Part shown: positions 37,031 to 44,836 of the stretch, piece by piece
Layout: the number at the start of each line of letters is the position of its first letter
Numbering within the stretch: the first letter of the stretch is position 1
Assembly (NCBI GenBank): GCA_945874225.1
Contig: CAMCFT010000005.1
Coordinates: forward strand, 1-64,000
Direction: 5' to 3'
DNA from: Flavobacterium psychrophilum
GTDB taxonomy: Bacteria; Bacteroidota; Bacteroidia; Flavobacteriales; Flavobacteriaceae
DNA length: 64,000 bases
The notes under the pieces: model-generated
What the model saw: the letters and a program-made list of their open reading frames with translations, nothing else
What the model was told of the DNA's origin: nothing
Database searches by the model: none
Translations under genes and position numbers: made by a program

Positions 37031-37936
37031 ATGAAAAAATTTAATCTGCTATTCTTGTTAGTTATTTTAATATCAAATATTGCATCTACACAAACTAAAG
37101 TAGATTCAATAACTTGTCTTAATCTGGATAAAATAGCCCAAATTAATCAGGGCGAAAGTTATGTGACTTTTCCTTTTGATGTTGGAAATTTAGAACCTCT
37201 ACTATTTGAAGCAAATGTAAGTCCTAACTTTAAAATTCGAGAACGTATGGATTCAAGATTAATGGCAGTATTTACACCACAAATCATTATAAGAATGTTT
37301 GATGGATATTCTAATCCTGTAAAAACGCCTAGTTACATTCCTCAACTAGCATTATATTTTTTAATAGGAAATAAAGACTCTCCCAACAAACAAACATTAT
37401 TTGGTAAAATTGCTCATCATTCCAATGGTCAAGAAGGAGCTTTTTATACCGAAAATGGTGATATCAATTTGCAAACAGGAAATTTTTCAACAAATTATCT
37501 TGAATTCGGATTTTTGAAATCATCGTTTAGTAACCAACTTAAAGCTTTCAAAACTATCAAAAGTTCTATCGAAATTCATCCAAAGGAATGGATGCTACAA
37601 GAACTTCACGGACAATATAGCGGAATTCGGTGGCACAATTCTTTGTTAGCTTATAAACTTCCAATGAAAAGTAATTTTACAAATCGAAAAGAACAAAAAG
37701 CAAACTTCTCTCTAAAAGCAGAAACTATTTGGATGTTTGACAACATTAATGACTGGGATACGTTTAATTTGAACAGACTTAATCTTAATTTAATAGTCTA
37801 TTATCATCCAAAATTTTTAGAAGATATAGGCTTCTTTGTTCAATTATATCACGGAATGGATTACTATAATATTTATTTTCAACATCAAATTAGTACAATC
37901 CGTTTTGGTATAATGACTGAAGTATTACGATTTTAA
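37031..37936 (+). CDS. Outer membrane phospholipase A-like protein
   Basis: 301 aa from the ATG at 37031, which gives a proper signal peptide (MKKFNLLFLLVILISNIAST); the ATG at 37001 adds ten polar residues. KIAHHSNGQEG matches the OMPLA HxSNG motif (catalytic His and Ser), and STNYLEFGF a little later supplies the Asn. Alternating strands fill the rest, as expected of a 12-strand barrel. It would hydrolyse phospholipids in the outer leaflet. It lies 65 bp after the exporter ATPase, on the same strand. Confidence 0.68.
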   Translation: MKKFNLLFLLVILISNIASTQTKVDSITCLNLDKIAQINQGESYVTFPFDVGNLEPLLFEANVSPNFKIRERMDSRLMAVFTPQIIIRMFDGYSNPVKTPSYIPQLALYFLIGNKDSPNKQTLFGKIAHHSNGQEGAFYTENGDINLQTGNFSTNYLEFGFLKSSFSNQLKAFKTIKSSIEIHPKEWMLQELHGQYSGIRWHNSLLAYKLPMKSNFTNRKEQKANFSLKAETIWMFDNINDWDTFNLNRLNLNLIVYYHPKFLEDIGFFVQLYHGMDYYNIYFQHQISTIRFGIMTEVLRF

Positions 37937-37964
37937 AGATATTGGCGTAACTAGCTTATTATGT

Positions 37965-38087
37965 TTTAGAATGGTAATGCTTAAAGGCGCTACGTTTTCT
38001 GATATATCGAGACCGTTTTTTATTGTTGTTTTCTATGAATTTTCGTTAAATGGTATCGCGGTTTGGAGTTTTAAAACAGTGAATTAA
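37965..38087 (+). pseudogene. ABC-2 permease C-terminal remnant 1
   Basis: An open frame of 40 codons with no start reads FRMVMLKGATFSDIS... and ends NGIAVWSFKTVN stop. It lines up with the last residues of permease 2 (IRMVLLKGSGFSEV ... NGMAVWSYKKTN). Only the 3' end of such a gene is left; the sequence is 29 bp after the phospholipase stop. Confidence 0.8.
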
Positions 38088-38137
38088 AAATCTTTATTTT
38101 GTTGTTCTTTATATTCCAAAATAGATCATCATCAATT

Positions 38138-38800
38138 TCACTTATCGAAAGTCACTTTACCGGTTTCAATATCATACAAAGCCCCAATAATTTTCACTTT
38201 TTTTGAATCGTAGAATTCCTTCAAAATAGGTTCAGAGGTTCTTAAAAAACTAACTCCATGTGTAATATTGGCGTCTATTGCTTTATCGATGTTCAATTCA
38301 TGACGACTGGCTAGATTTTTTTCTTCTTGCTCGCTTTCGATGTATTCTATTATTTTTTTGATATGATCTAAATGTTCATAATGTCCATCAGATTTGATAA
38401 ATGCTTTTATGGCGCCACAATCTTTATGTCCCATAACTAGTATTAATTTGCAATCTAAATGTTCGACAGCATACTCAATACTGCCCAATTCATAGTCTCC
38501 CATAACATTTCCTGCGGTGCGAATCGAAAAAATATCTCCAAGACCTTGGTCAAAAACAAGTTCGGCAGGCACTCTCGAATCGGAGCAACTGACCACAATA
38601 GCAAACGGATGTTGTCCTTTTTTCAGTTCACGCAACCTCTCGAGGGTTTCGTCAGGATGAATGGCTTTTCCGGCAGCAAATCGTTTGTTTCCTTCTTCGA
38701 GTTTTTGTAGTGGCGAAAATTTTGATTCATCTATTTTTTCCGTTTGATTACAAGCAAAAAAAACGCTTATGAATAACAAAGAGAGTAGTTTTTTTTTCAT
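38138..38800 (-). CDS. Beta-class carbonic anhydrase, lipoprotein
   Basis: 220 aa. Lipobox VFFAC at residue 16, so the enzyme lies in the periplasm or at a membrane. Zinc ligands are in VVSCSDSRVP (Cys, Asp-Arg pair) and VMGHKDCGAI (His, Cys), all present. It interconverts CO2 and bicarbonate. An FNR-like palindrome and TAnnTTTG element upstream suggest induction at low oxygen. It lies between two permease remnants, in the opposite orientation. Confidence 0.92.
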   Translation of the reverse strand: MKKKLLSLLFISVFFACNQTEKIDESKFSPLQKLEEGNKRFAAGKAIHPDETLERLRELKKGQHPFAIVVSCSDSRVPAELVFDQGLGDIFSIRTAGNVMGDYELGSIEYAVEHLDCKLILVMGHKDCGAIKAFIKSDGHYEHLDHIKKIIEYIESEQEEKNLASRHELNIDKAIDANITHGVSFLRTSEPILKEFYDSKKVKIIGALYDIETGKVTFDK

Positions 38801-38877
38801 TATTCCTATTTTTAAATTACAATATCATTAGATCTATTCGAAAAAATCACACAAATTAATTCTTATCATTTAGGAAA

Positions 38878-38921
38878 CAAATTTAGACACATGAAATCGC
38901 TTAAATATTGATATTTATCAT
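38878..38921 (-). promoter_or_regulatory. FNR-like site plus promoter of carbonic anhydrase
   Basis: TTGATATTTATCAT at 38908-38921 (one mismatch to TTGAT-N4-ATCAA). On the minus strand the -7 element TAAATTTG begins at 38885, 36 bp from the site start. Same spacing as at the hydrogenase promoter. Confidence 0.72.
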
Positions 38922-39011
38922 ATTTTGAAGTTAATTTCACTGTTATTAACTTTAATTAACAATGCTTAAAGTCTTGTTTTTCAATAATAGTTTTTTATTT
39001 TTTTAATAAAG

Positions 39012-39109
39012 TAAATTCTCGGATATATCGAGACCGTTTTTTTATAATCGTTTTTTATGCTTTTGCGTTGAATGGAATCGCAGTTTGGAGTTATAAAAAA
39101 GTGAATTAA
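39012..39109 (+). pseudogene. ABC-2 permease C-terminal remnant 2
   Basis: Reads FSDISRPFF, then needs one T removed to continue IIVFYAFALNGIAVWSYKKVN stop. It shares GATATATCGAGACCGTTTTT with remnant 1 and is closer to it than to the intact gene. The frameshift shows it is dead. It is part of a roughly 470-bp stretch (38801-39271) without a gene; apart from this and the carbonic anhydrase promoter I see nothing there. Confidence 0.8.
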
Positions 39110-39271
39110 AGATTTGTTTTGTATGCTGTTATTAATGAAGCGGATTGTGAATCTTCACTGTCGTGGTCGAATATAGCACAAAAGCTCAACAGTATTACTA
39201 CTATTGAGCGTTATATCTCAAGCTACCATATTGCAAATACAATATATTACCGATTTAAATTTTTGGATGTT

Positions 39272-39826
39272 TCAAATTTCCAAAGGAGGACCTACTACTT
39301 CCATTTCGTGATCTGAAAATAATTTTGCACCTTCTTCAGGCGTAGGTTGACCTTTAAATGTAGCAAGTTTTCTAAAAAAATCTTCCATTTTACCTGATGG
39401 TTGAAACATAAAGAACATTTTGCCTTTTTCGGAAGTTTGTGCAAAAGCGTGTGGCACTTTTCTTGGCAAAAAAATGGTATCCCCTTTTTTTAACTGATAA
39501 ATGCTTTCACCTACCTTAAATGTATATTCACCTTCTACGATAAAGAAAATTTCGTCTTGTTTGTAGTGAATATGTAGAGGTGGACCACCTTTTACATTTC
39601 CTATGTATTCAAATACAGTTAGTTTTCCATCCGTGTCTTTGCTCGACACTTTAATGTCGTTAGGGCTTGTGCCGCCAAAAAGCACAGTAGATTCTTTGAA
39701 TCTGCTTTCATTTTCTTTTACAACAAAACCTTTGTCTGTTCTGATTTCTGGAGCGGAAAGATTTCCTCCGAGTGCAATGGCTGGAATGGAGGCAGCCGCT
39801 GTTGCAATAAATTTTCGTCTTTGCAT
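39272..39826 (-). CDS. Exported cupin domain protein
   Basis: 184 aa from the ATG at 39826, which gives a Tat-like signal RRKFIATAAASIPAIALGG. An upstream in-frame start would overlap the AraC gene. The cupin core is PLHIHYKQDEIFFIVEGEYTFKVG and FLPRKVPHAFAQ, with HxH, E and H metal ligands. Enzyme class unknown (quercetinase-like, oxidase or sugar-binding all possible). Lies downstream of the AraC regulator on the same strand. Confidence 0.82.
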   Translation of the reverse strand: MQRRKFIATAAASIPAIALGGNLSAPEIRTDKGFVVKENESRFKESTVLFGGTSPNDIKVSSKDTDGKLTVFEYIGNVKGGPPLHIHYKQDEIFFIVEGEYTFKVGESIYQLKKGDTIFLPRKVPHAFAQTSEKGKMFFMFQPSGKMEDFFRKLATFKGQPTPEEGAKLFSDHEMEVVGPPLEI

Positions 39827-39900
39827 ACTAAAATAGTTTAAAGTTGAATGCAAAGAAAAAACAGCAACAAGAAAGTTCAGTGGTACAAATGCGACATATT

Positions 39901-40734
39901 TCAATAAGTGTCAGCTTCCCCAAATAGCCTTTCAGGAGCTTTCAAATCAATTTCGTGAAATTGATTTGGCGTAAGCCCTGTCAAATCTTTGTAGTCCCTG
40001 GCAAGATGTTGGTAGTCATAATATCCACAATTAATAGCTATGGTGAGCCAGTCCAATTGAGGGTTTTTATTTTTCATTCTAAAAGCATTCTCAAAGCGCA
40101 ATACCTTTAAAAAGTATTTTGGTGAAATGCCCATACGTTCCTTAAAATTCCGCTCCAAGTGACGCGTAGATTGGTATGCTTTTTTTGCCAAAATATCAAC
40201 GCTTGGTATCCATTCGCTTGTAAAAAGATTCGTTGTAGCTATGTCTAAAGGATGTATGTCCAAACCATTTCGCTTTAACTCATTAAGCAAAAATGCTTCA
40301 ACCACTGCTATCATTTGGATGAATGTCTTGCAGTCATTTATCTTGTCATTCACTTGTTTAATTTCTTTTGAAAAAACGGTTTCAGCTTCGACATATTGAT
40401 TGGTAAGATAATTGGAGGGAATACCCGTCAGTCTGTATAAACCACCTGGTTTGAAAACCACCTGAATCAGTAAAAAATTATTACCTACAAAACGATTCGT
40501 TACTTCTGTTTGGTGTCCAAACAAAACCGTCGAAAGATTGCCTGTCTTTTTTCCACTATTTTGATATTCAACAGTTTCAAAGTCTCTTGCATAAAAGCTC
40601 AAACATTGTTCAGGTCTTGGCGGATAGGCTTTAATGGGTAGCGAGCCATCAAATTTATACTCATAATGCACTAGTCTGAAAGTACGAATGTGTTCAGACA
40701 GAATTAAACTTGGTATGTATTCTTGAAGTACCAT
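39901..40734 (-). CDS. AraC family regulator
   Basis: 277 aa. The C-terminal pair of helix-turn-helix motifs covers about 170-265, with YQSTRHLERNFKERMGISPK and CGYYDYQHLARDYKDLTGLTP (the latter reads D-Y-x-H-x-x-R in place of the common S-x-F). The N-terminal 150 residues are an AraC-type sensor (KPGGLYRLTGIPSNYLTNQ). It probably controls the cupin gene that follows. Confidence 0.88.
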   Translation of the reverse strand: MVLQEYIPSLILSEHIRTFRLVHYEYKFDGSLPIKAYPPRPEQCLSFYARDFETVEYQNSGKKTGNLSTVLFGHQTEVTNRFVGNNFLLIQVVFKPGGLYRLTGIPSNYLTNQYVEAETVFSKEIKQVNDKINDCKTFIQMIAVVEAFLLNELKRNGLDIHPLDIATTNLFTSEWIPSVDILAKKAYQSTRHLERNFKERMGISPKYFLKVLRFENAFRMKNKNPQLDWLTIAINCGYYDYQHLARDYKDLTGLTPNQFHEIDLKAPERLFGEADTY

Positions 40735-40917
40735 TTTATGAAGTTAGGGTTCGTCAAAAGCGGCAGAGAATCTAGTTACCAAATATATAACGACTATAAT
40801 CTACCCAGTTTTGGGTGCTTTGTGTAACAATCGTTAAACTTTGATGAAACCAAATATACCTTTTTTTTACCAAAAATTAATCTTGTAATTATTATTTAAA
40901 TATTTGGAAATAAAACT

Positions 40918-40965
40918 TTTACATTAAATGGCATAGTCTTTTGGAGTTATAAAAAAACTATTTAG
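40918..40965 (+). pseudogene. ABC-2 permease C-terminal remnant 3
   Basis: FTLNGIVFWSYKKTI stop, a short third copy of the permease C-terminal end (compare NGMAVWSYKKTN). It lies just before the LOG-family gene at 40982 and after the divergent AraC gene. Confidence 0.7.
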
Positions 40966-40981
40966 TAACTTTATAGTTGCT

Positions 40982-41725
40982 ATGAAAAAGACGCCACACT
41001 ACAGACTTTCAAGAGACGAATACCGATTTTTTCAAGGACCACTTTCCCGATTTAGGGAATTGGTTTTTGTGTTTAAAGTCTTCTTTAATTTTATAAAAGC
41101 TTTTCGTAAAATGCACTTTCTAGGACCTTGTATTACGGTTTTTGGTTCGGCACGTTTTGGTCCCGAAATGGATCATTATCAGGATGCCGAGAGAATAGGT
41201 GCTGCGATGGCAAAATTAGGATTTACGGTAATGACAGGTGGCGGCCCCGGAATTATGGAAGCTGCCAATAAAGGTGCTTATGAAGCCGGCGGGTATTCTG
41301 TGGGTTGTAATATCGTACTTCCCGTGGAGCAAAAACCAAATCCATATCTTCATAAATGGATTTATATTCCCTACTTTTTTGTCCGGAAAGTGATTCTTGT
41401 GAAATATTCCTATGCTTTTATTGTAATGCCTGGAGGAATTGGCACTTTGGACGAATTGTTTGAAGCTTTGACCTTAATTCAAACCAAAATGATTGCCGGT
41501 TTTCCTGTCGTTATTTTTGACAAAGAATACCATAAAGATTTGTGCGAACACATTGCAATGATGATACAACACGAAACCATCAGCCCAGAAGATATGAAAT
41601 TGCTTTTTGTGACTGATTCTGTTGATGATTTGGTTGCACATATCAAGAAATATTCCATCAAAAAGTTTGGTTTAAAGAAGAAAGTTTACAAAGCCAAATG
41701 GTGGTTTGGAGAGAGTAGGAGATGA
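40982..41725 (+). CDS. LOG-family (TIGR00730) nucleoside-monophosphate phosphoribohydrolase-like protein
   Basis: 247 aa. FGSARFGPEM, TGGGPGIMEAANKGA and MPGGIGTLDELFEALTLIQ are the Rossmann-type motifs of the lysine decarboxylase-like/LOG family. Known members release the base from cytokinin or other nucleotides. The N-terminal 40 residues (FRELVFVFKVFFNFIKAFRK) are an extension common in Bacteroidetes. Ends at a clear terminator (41931-41957) after a repeat. Confidence 0.88.
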   Translation: MKKTPHYRLSRDEYRFFQGPLSRFRELVFVFKVFFNFIKAFRKMHFLGPCITVFGSARFGPEMDHYQDAERIGAAMAKLGFTVMTGGGPGIMEAANKGAYEAGGYSVGCNIVLPVEQKPNPYLHKWIYIPYFFVRKVILVKYSYAFIVMPGGIGTLDELFEALTLIQTKMIAGFPVVIFDKEYHKDLCEHIAMMIQHETISPEDMKLLFVTDSVDDLVAHIKKYSIKKFGLKKKVYKAKWWFGESRR

Positions 41726-41768
41726 GGATTTTGGGACGCGGTTAATATCATAAAGCTAAGGGATTTTT

Positions 41769-41899
41769 GATTGTAGATTAACGATTGTAGATTAACGATT
41801 GTAGATTTCAGATTTTGTGTAAGTAAATAAAAATTTGTCGATTTTTACAAGTCTTATACATCTGAAATCAAAAATCGTTAATCAAAAATCTTTAATCAT
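41769..41899. repeat. GATTGTAGATTAACGATT inverted repeat
   Basis: The left side has three close copies of GATTGTAGATTAACG then ATTTCAGATTTTG; the right side mirrors them as ATCTGAAATCAAAAATCGTT and AATCAAAAATCTTTAATC. A shorter copy is at 60941-60980. It fills most of the 318-bp spacer before the TolC gene at 42044; the rest holds a terminator and the regulated promoter. Confidence 0.75.
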
Positions 41900-41930
41900 T
41901 TTTTTTCTTAAATTAATGACAAAATATATC

Positions 41931-41957
41931 AAAAACATCTCCTTTCGAGATGTTTTT
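41931..41957 (+). terminator. Terminator after the LOG-family gene
   Basis: AAAAACATCTC-CTTTC-GAGATGTTTTT hairpin followed by TCATTTT. Confidence 0.85.
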
Positions 41958-41976
41958 TCATTTTGTGCTAGTCTGT

Positions 41977-42020
41977 GTAACACTTGTTACTGAACTTCTT
42001 TTTTTGCGAATATATCTTTG
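41977..42020 (+). promoter_or_regulatory. Crp-like site plus promoter of the TolC-RND operon
   Basis: Perfect palindrome GTAACACTTGTTAC at 41977-41990 and -7 element TATCTTTG at 42013-42020; start-to-start distance 36 bp. The operon's first gene begins at 42044. Confidence 0.8.
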
Positions 42021-42043
42021 TCCCATAATCAGATAAATCAATT

Positions 42044-43357
42044 ATGAGGAAAATAAATTTAATACTATTAATTGGAGCAATTTCCATTTCGACTTTAGGT
42101 TTTGCACAGGATACTTTGACCATTTCCAAAAAGGATATTTGGTTAAAAGCTTCCGAAAAAAATATGCAAATCAAGATTGCTAATCAGGAATTCAAATCGG
42201 CGCAAGCAGATTATCGACAATCAAATGCATTATTCTTGCCTAGTATTTCGGCTTCGCATACCGCTATTTCAACCACAAATCCCTTGATGGCTTTTGGTTC
42301 AAAATTGAATCAGGAAGTTCTAACTGCTTCGGATTTTAATCCGGCTTTGTTGAATAATCCGTCTGCAACACAAAACTATACCACTAAAATTGAGGTTTTA
42401 CAACCTTTAATCAATGTAGATGGATTGTATGGAAGACAAGCCGCCAAATCCAAAATGGAAGCCTATCAATTGCAAACGGAACGTAGCACAGAATATTTAG
42501 AATTAGAAGTCAACAAATCTTTTATGCAATTGCAATTGGCTTACAAAGCCGTAAAAGTTTTGGAAAAAGCTAATGCTACGGCTGATGCCAATTTGAAACT
42601 AGTAGAAAACTATTTCAAACAAGGAATCCTTCAAAAAACGGATTTATTGTCGGTGCAAGTTCGTGTCAACGAAATCAAAAACCAGTTGCAATATGCCAAA
42701 AGCAATGTGCAAAATGCTTCTGATTATTTGGCTTTTCTTTTAAATGAAGACAATACCAATAAAGTTTATAAACCATTGGAAGAGTTAGATAATACCATCG
42801 CTATTTCAAGTATTAATTCCACCGTTTCCGGAAATAGAAAAGACATTCTGGCAATGGATAAATCGGCTGAGGCTTATGCCAAAATGTATCAATCGAGCAA
42901 AATGAATTTCCTGCCAACATTGAATGCTTTTGGAAGTTATGAAATATACGACGATACACTTTTTGGAACCAATGCACAAGGTTATTTGGTAGGTGCTCAA
43001 TTGTCTTGGAAGGTTTTTGACGGTTATAAATCCATTGGGAAAATGGAAAAAGCCAAAGCTGATTATCAAAAATCTGCAATGGAAAACCAACAATACAAAT
43101 CCCAAAGCCAATTGGAACTTAACAAAACGAATCGACAGTTAAAAGATGCCGAAAACAAGGTGAATTTAGAAAAATTAGCTTTGGAACAATCTCAGGAAGC
43201 CTACAGAATCAGAAGTAACCGATTCACACAAGGATTAGAAAAAACAACCGATTTATTGCAAGCAGAAACCCAAATGTTCCAGAAAGAACTGGAAGTACTG
43301 CAAGCGGTTTTCGAATATGATTTTACTCAACAATATTTACAATTTTTAACAAAATAA
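42044..43357 (+). CDS. TolC family outer membrane protein (RND system)
   Basis: 437 aa. Signal peptide ending LGFAQ. Typical TolC repeats: NQEFKSAQADYRQSNALFLP in the first, and YLVGAQLSWKVFDGYKSIGK at the start of the second, with the WxxFDG motif. First gene of the RND operon and directly behind the regulated promoter. Confidence 0.9.
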   Translation: MRKINLILLIGAISISTLGFAQDTLTISKKDIWLKASEKNMQIKIANQEFKSAQADYRQSNALFLPSISASHTAISTTNPLMAFGSKLNQEVLTASDFNPALLNNPSATQNYTTKIEVLQPLINVDGLYGRQAAKSKMEAYQLQTERSTEYLELEVNKSFMQLQLAYKAVKVLEKANATADANLKLVENYFKQGILQKTDLLSVQVRVNEIKNQLQYAKSNVQNASDYLAFLLNEDNTNKVYKPLEELDNTIAISSINSTVSGNRKDILAMDKSAEAYAKMYQSSKMNFLPTLNAFGSYEIYDDTLFGTNAQGYLVGAQLSWKVFDGYKSIGKMEKAKADYQKSAMENQQYKSQSQLELNKTNRQLKDAENKVNLEKLALEQSQEAYRIRSNRFTQGLEKTTDLLQAETQMFQKELEVLQAVFEYDFTQQYLQFLTK

Positions 43358-43367
43358 CGAAACTCTG

Positions 43368-43448
43368 TCCTGCAAGGTTTTCAAAACCTTGTAGGTATAA
43401 AAATATATAGAGTGAAACCTACAAGGTCAAAAAAAAGACCTTGCAGGA
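43368..43448. repeat. CCTGCAAGG/CCTTGTAGGT inverted repeat
   Basis: TCCTGCAAGGTTTTC ... ACCTTGTAGGT ... ACCTACAAGG ... GACCTTGCAGGA, same family as 13148-13299. It lies between the TolC and adaptor genes inside the operon, so it may reduce read-through or stabilise the mRNA. Confidence 0.75.
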
Positions 43449-43473
43449 TTATAAATAACAAAAACAATAAACT

Positions 43474-44553
43474 ATGAAAAAAATAATAGCAATCCTTTCC
43501 ATTTCCGCAGTTTTATTAACTTCTTGTGGAGGAGACAAAAAAGAACAGATTAAGGCAGAACCAGCAATTGCTGTAAAAGTAAGCGGTGTTTCTGAAAATG
43601 CCGATGGCGGATTTATAACCGCCAGCGGAAAAATTGAAGCCGAGAACAGTGCTAATCTCAGTACTCGAATGATGGGTTATGTTACCAAAATTCACGTGAA
43701 AGTGGGACAAAAAGTAGGAGCAGGTCAATTATTAGTGAGCATCAACAATAGCGATTTACAAGCCAAAAAAGCACAGGTGGATGCCAGTATTTTACAAGCG
43801 ACTGCAGGTTACAACAATGCCAAGAAAGACTTTGATCGTTTTGTGAATTTGTTCCAACAACAAAGTGCTTCCCAAAAAGAATTGGATGATATGACGGCTC
43901 GTTACGAAATGGCGAAAGCAGGATTAGAAGGAGCCAAACAAATGCGTAACGAAGTGTTGGCTCAGTTTTCTTATTCGAATATCACGGCTCCGTTTTCAGG
44001 AACGGTCACGAATACTTTCGTTAAAGAAGGCGATATGGCCAATCCGGGAATGCCGTTAGTAAGCGTGGAAGGTGCATCAAGATTACAAGTTACCGCAATG
44101 GTTTCTGAAAATGATATTGCTTCCATCAAAAAAGGAATGGCGGTGAAAGTTTTGGTAAAATCATCGAATGTAACACTTTCCGGTAAAGTGAGTGAAGTGA
44201 GTTTGTCAGCAACGAATACCGGTGGACAGTATTTAGTTAAAATAAACTTGGATAAAACTGATAATACGGTATTATCCGGAATGTTTGTCAATGTACAATT
44301 TCCGGTTGAAAATAAAGTGCAAATTATAAAAAGCGAGGTGCTGCTAGTGCCAGAAAGTGCTTTGGTAAGACAAGGTCAATTAACCGGAGTTTACACGATT
44401 GGGGAAGGAAATATAGCTATTTTAAGATGGTTGCGAACAGGGAAAACTTTTGGCAATCAAGTGGAAGTATTATCCGGATTATCAGCCAATGAGCAATATA
44501 TCGTTTCGGCTGAAGGGAAGCTATTTAACGGAGCTTTGGTTACTATTCTGTAA
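43474..44553 (+). CDS. RND efflux periplasmic adaptor, lipoprotein
   Basis: 359 aa. Lipobox AVLLTSC at about residue 18. Barrel-sandwich half-motifs STRMMGYVTKIHVKVGQKVG and ITAPFSGTVTNTFVKEGD, a short hairpin, then the beta-barrel (RLQVTAMVSENDIASIKKGM) and C-terminal domain. Bridges TolC and the RND pump. Confidence 0.9.
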   Translation: MKKIIAILSISAVLLTSCGGDKKEQIKAEPAIAVKVSGVSENADGGFITASGKIEAENSANLSTRMMGYVTKIHVKVGQKVGAGQLLVSINNSDLQAKKAQVDASILQATAGYNNAKKDFDRFVNLFQQQSASQKELDDMTARYEMAKAGLEGAKQMRNEVLAQFSYSNITAPFSGTVTNTFVKEGDMANPGMPLVSVEGASRLQVTAMVSENDIASIKKGMAVKVLVKSSNVTLSGKVSEVSLSATNTGGQYLVKINLDKTDNTVLSGMFVNVQFPVENKVQIIKSEVLLVPESALVRQGQLTGVYTIGEGNIAILRWLRTGKTFGNQVEVLSGLSANEQYIVSAEGKLFNGALVTIL

Positions 44554-44609
44554 TCTGTTTTCAGTGAACAGTAAAAAGTGTTAAGCAGCAGATAGTAGCT
44601 CCAGAGTTT

Positions 44610-44757
44610 CAAAAAAGAAAAATTGAAACACATAGAAACATAGAAAAAAGAGTTGGATAACCCAATTCTTGGGTTCACATAGCTATGATTCACTTTAACA
44701 AAGTGAAACGTCTTAAAGACATCAAAAAAAACTATGTTTCTATGCGTTTAAAAAAAT
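44610..44757. repeat. Inverted repeat spacer in the RND operon
   Basis: GAAACACATAGAAACATAGA on the left and AACTATGTTTCTATGCGTTT on the right can pair; small hairpins AACCCAATTCTTGGGTT and CACTTTAACAAAGTG lie between. A flavobacterial spacer element. No gene is seen in the 283 bp between the adaptor and pump genes. Confidence 0.6.
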
Positions 44758-44836
44758 AGTTATAGAATTCAATAAAGTTAAATCAGTATTCGGTTTTGGG
44801 GAACAACCTGAAACTTTAAACTTTAAATAAAAAAAT

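Noticed and set aside
39119..39316. Open frame of 65 codons on plus strand between remnant 2 and the cupin gene
   Set aside because: Overlaps the cupin gene end, has no recognisable motif and no good promoter; treated as chance.
40823..40838. A sixth GTAAC-N4-GTTA(A) palindrome between the AraC and LOG-family genes
   Set aside because: The right half has a mismatch and the nearest good -7 element (TATATTTG, minus strand, 40787-40780) is 50 bp away, not 36. Nothing fits on the plus strand. Not counted with the five-site set.
43368..43448. CRISPR-like array at the CCTGCAAGG repeats
   Set aside because: Arms are inverted copies with A/T-rich spacers of similar sequence, not direct repeats with unique spacers, and no cas genes are present.
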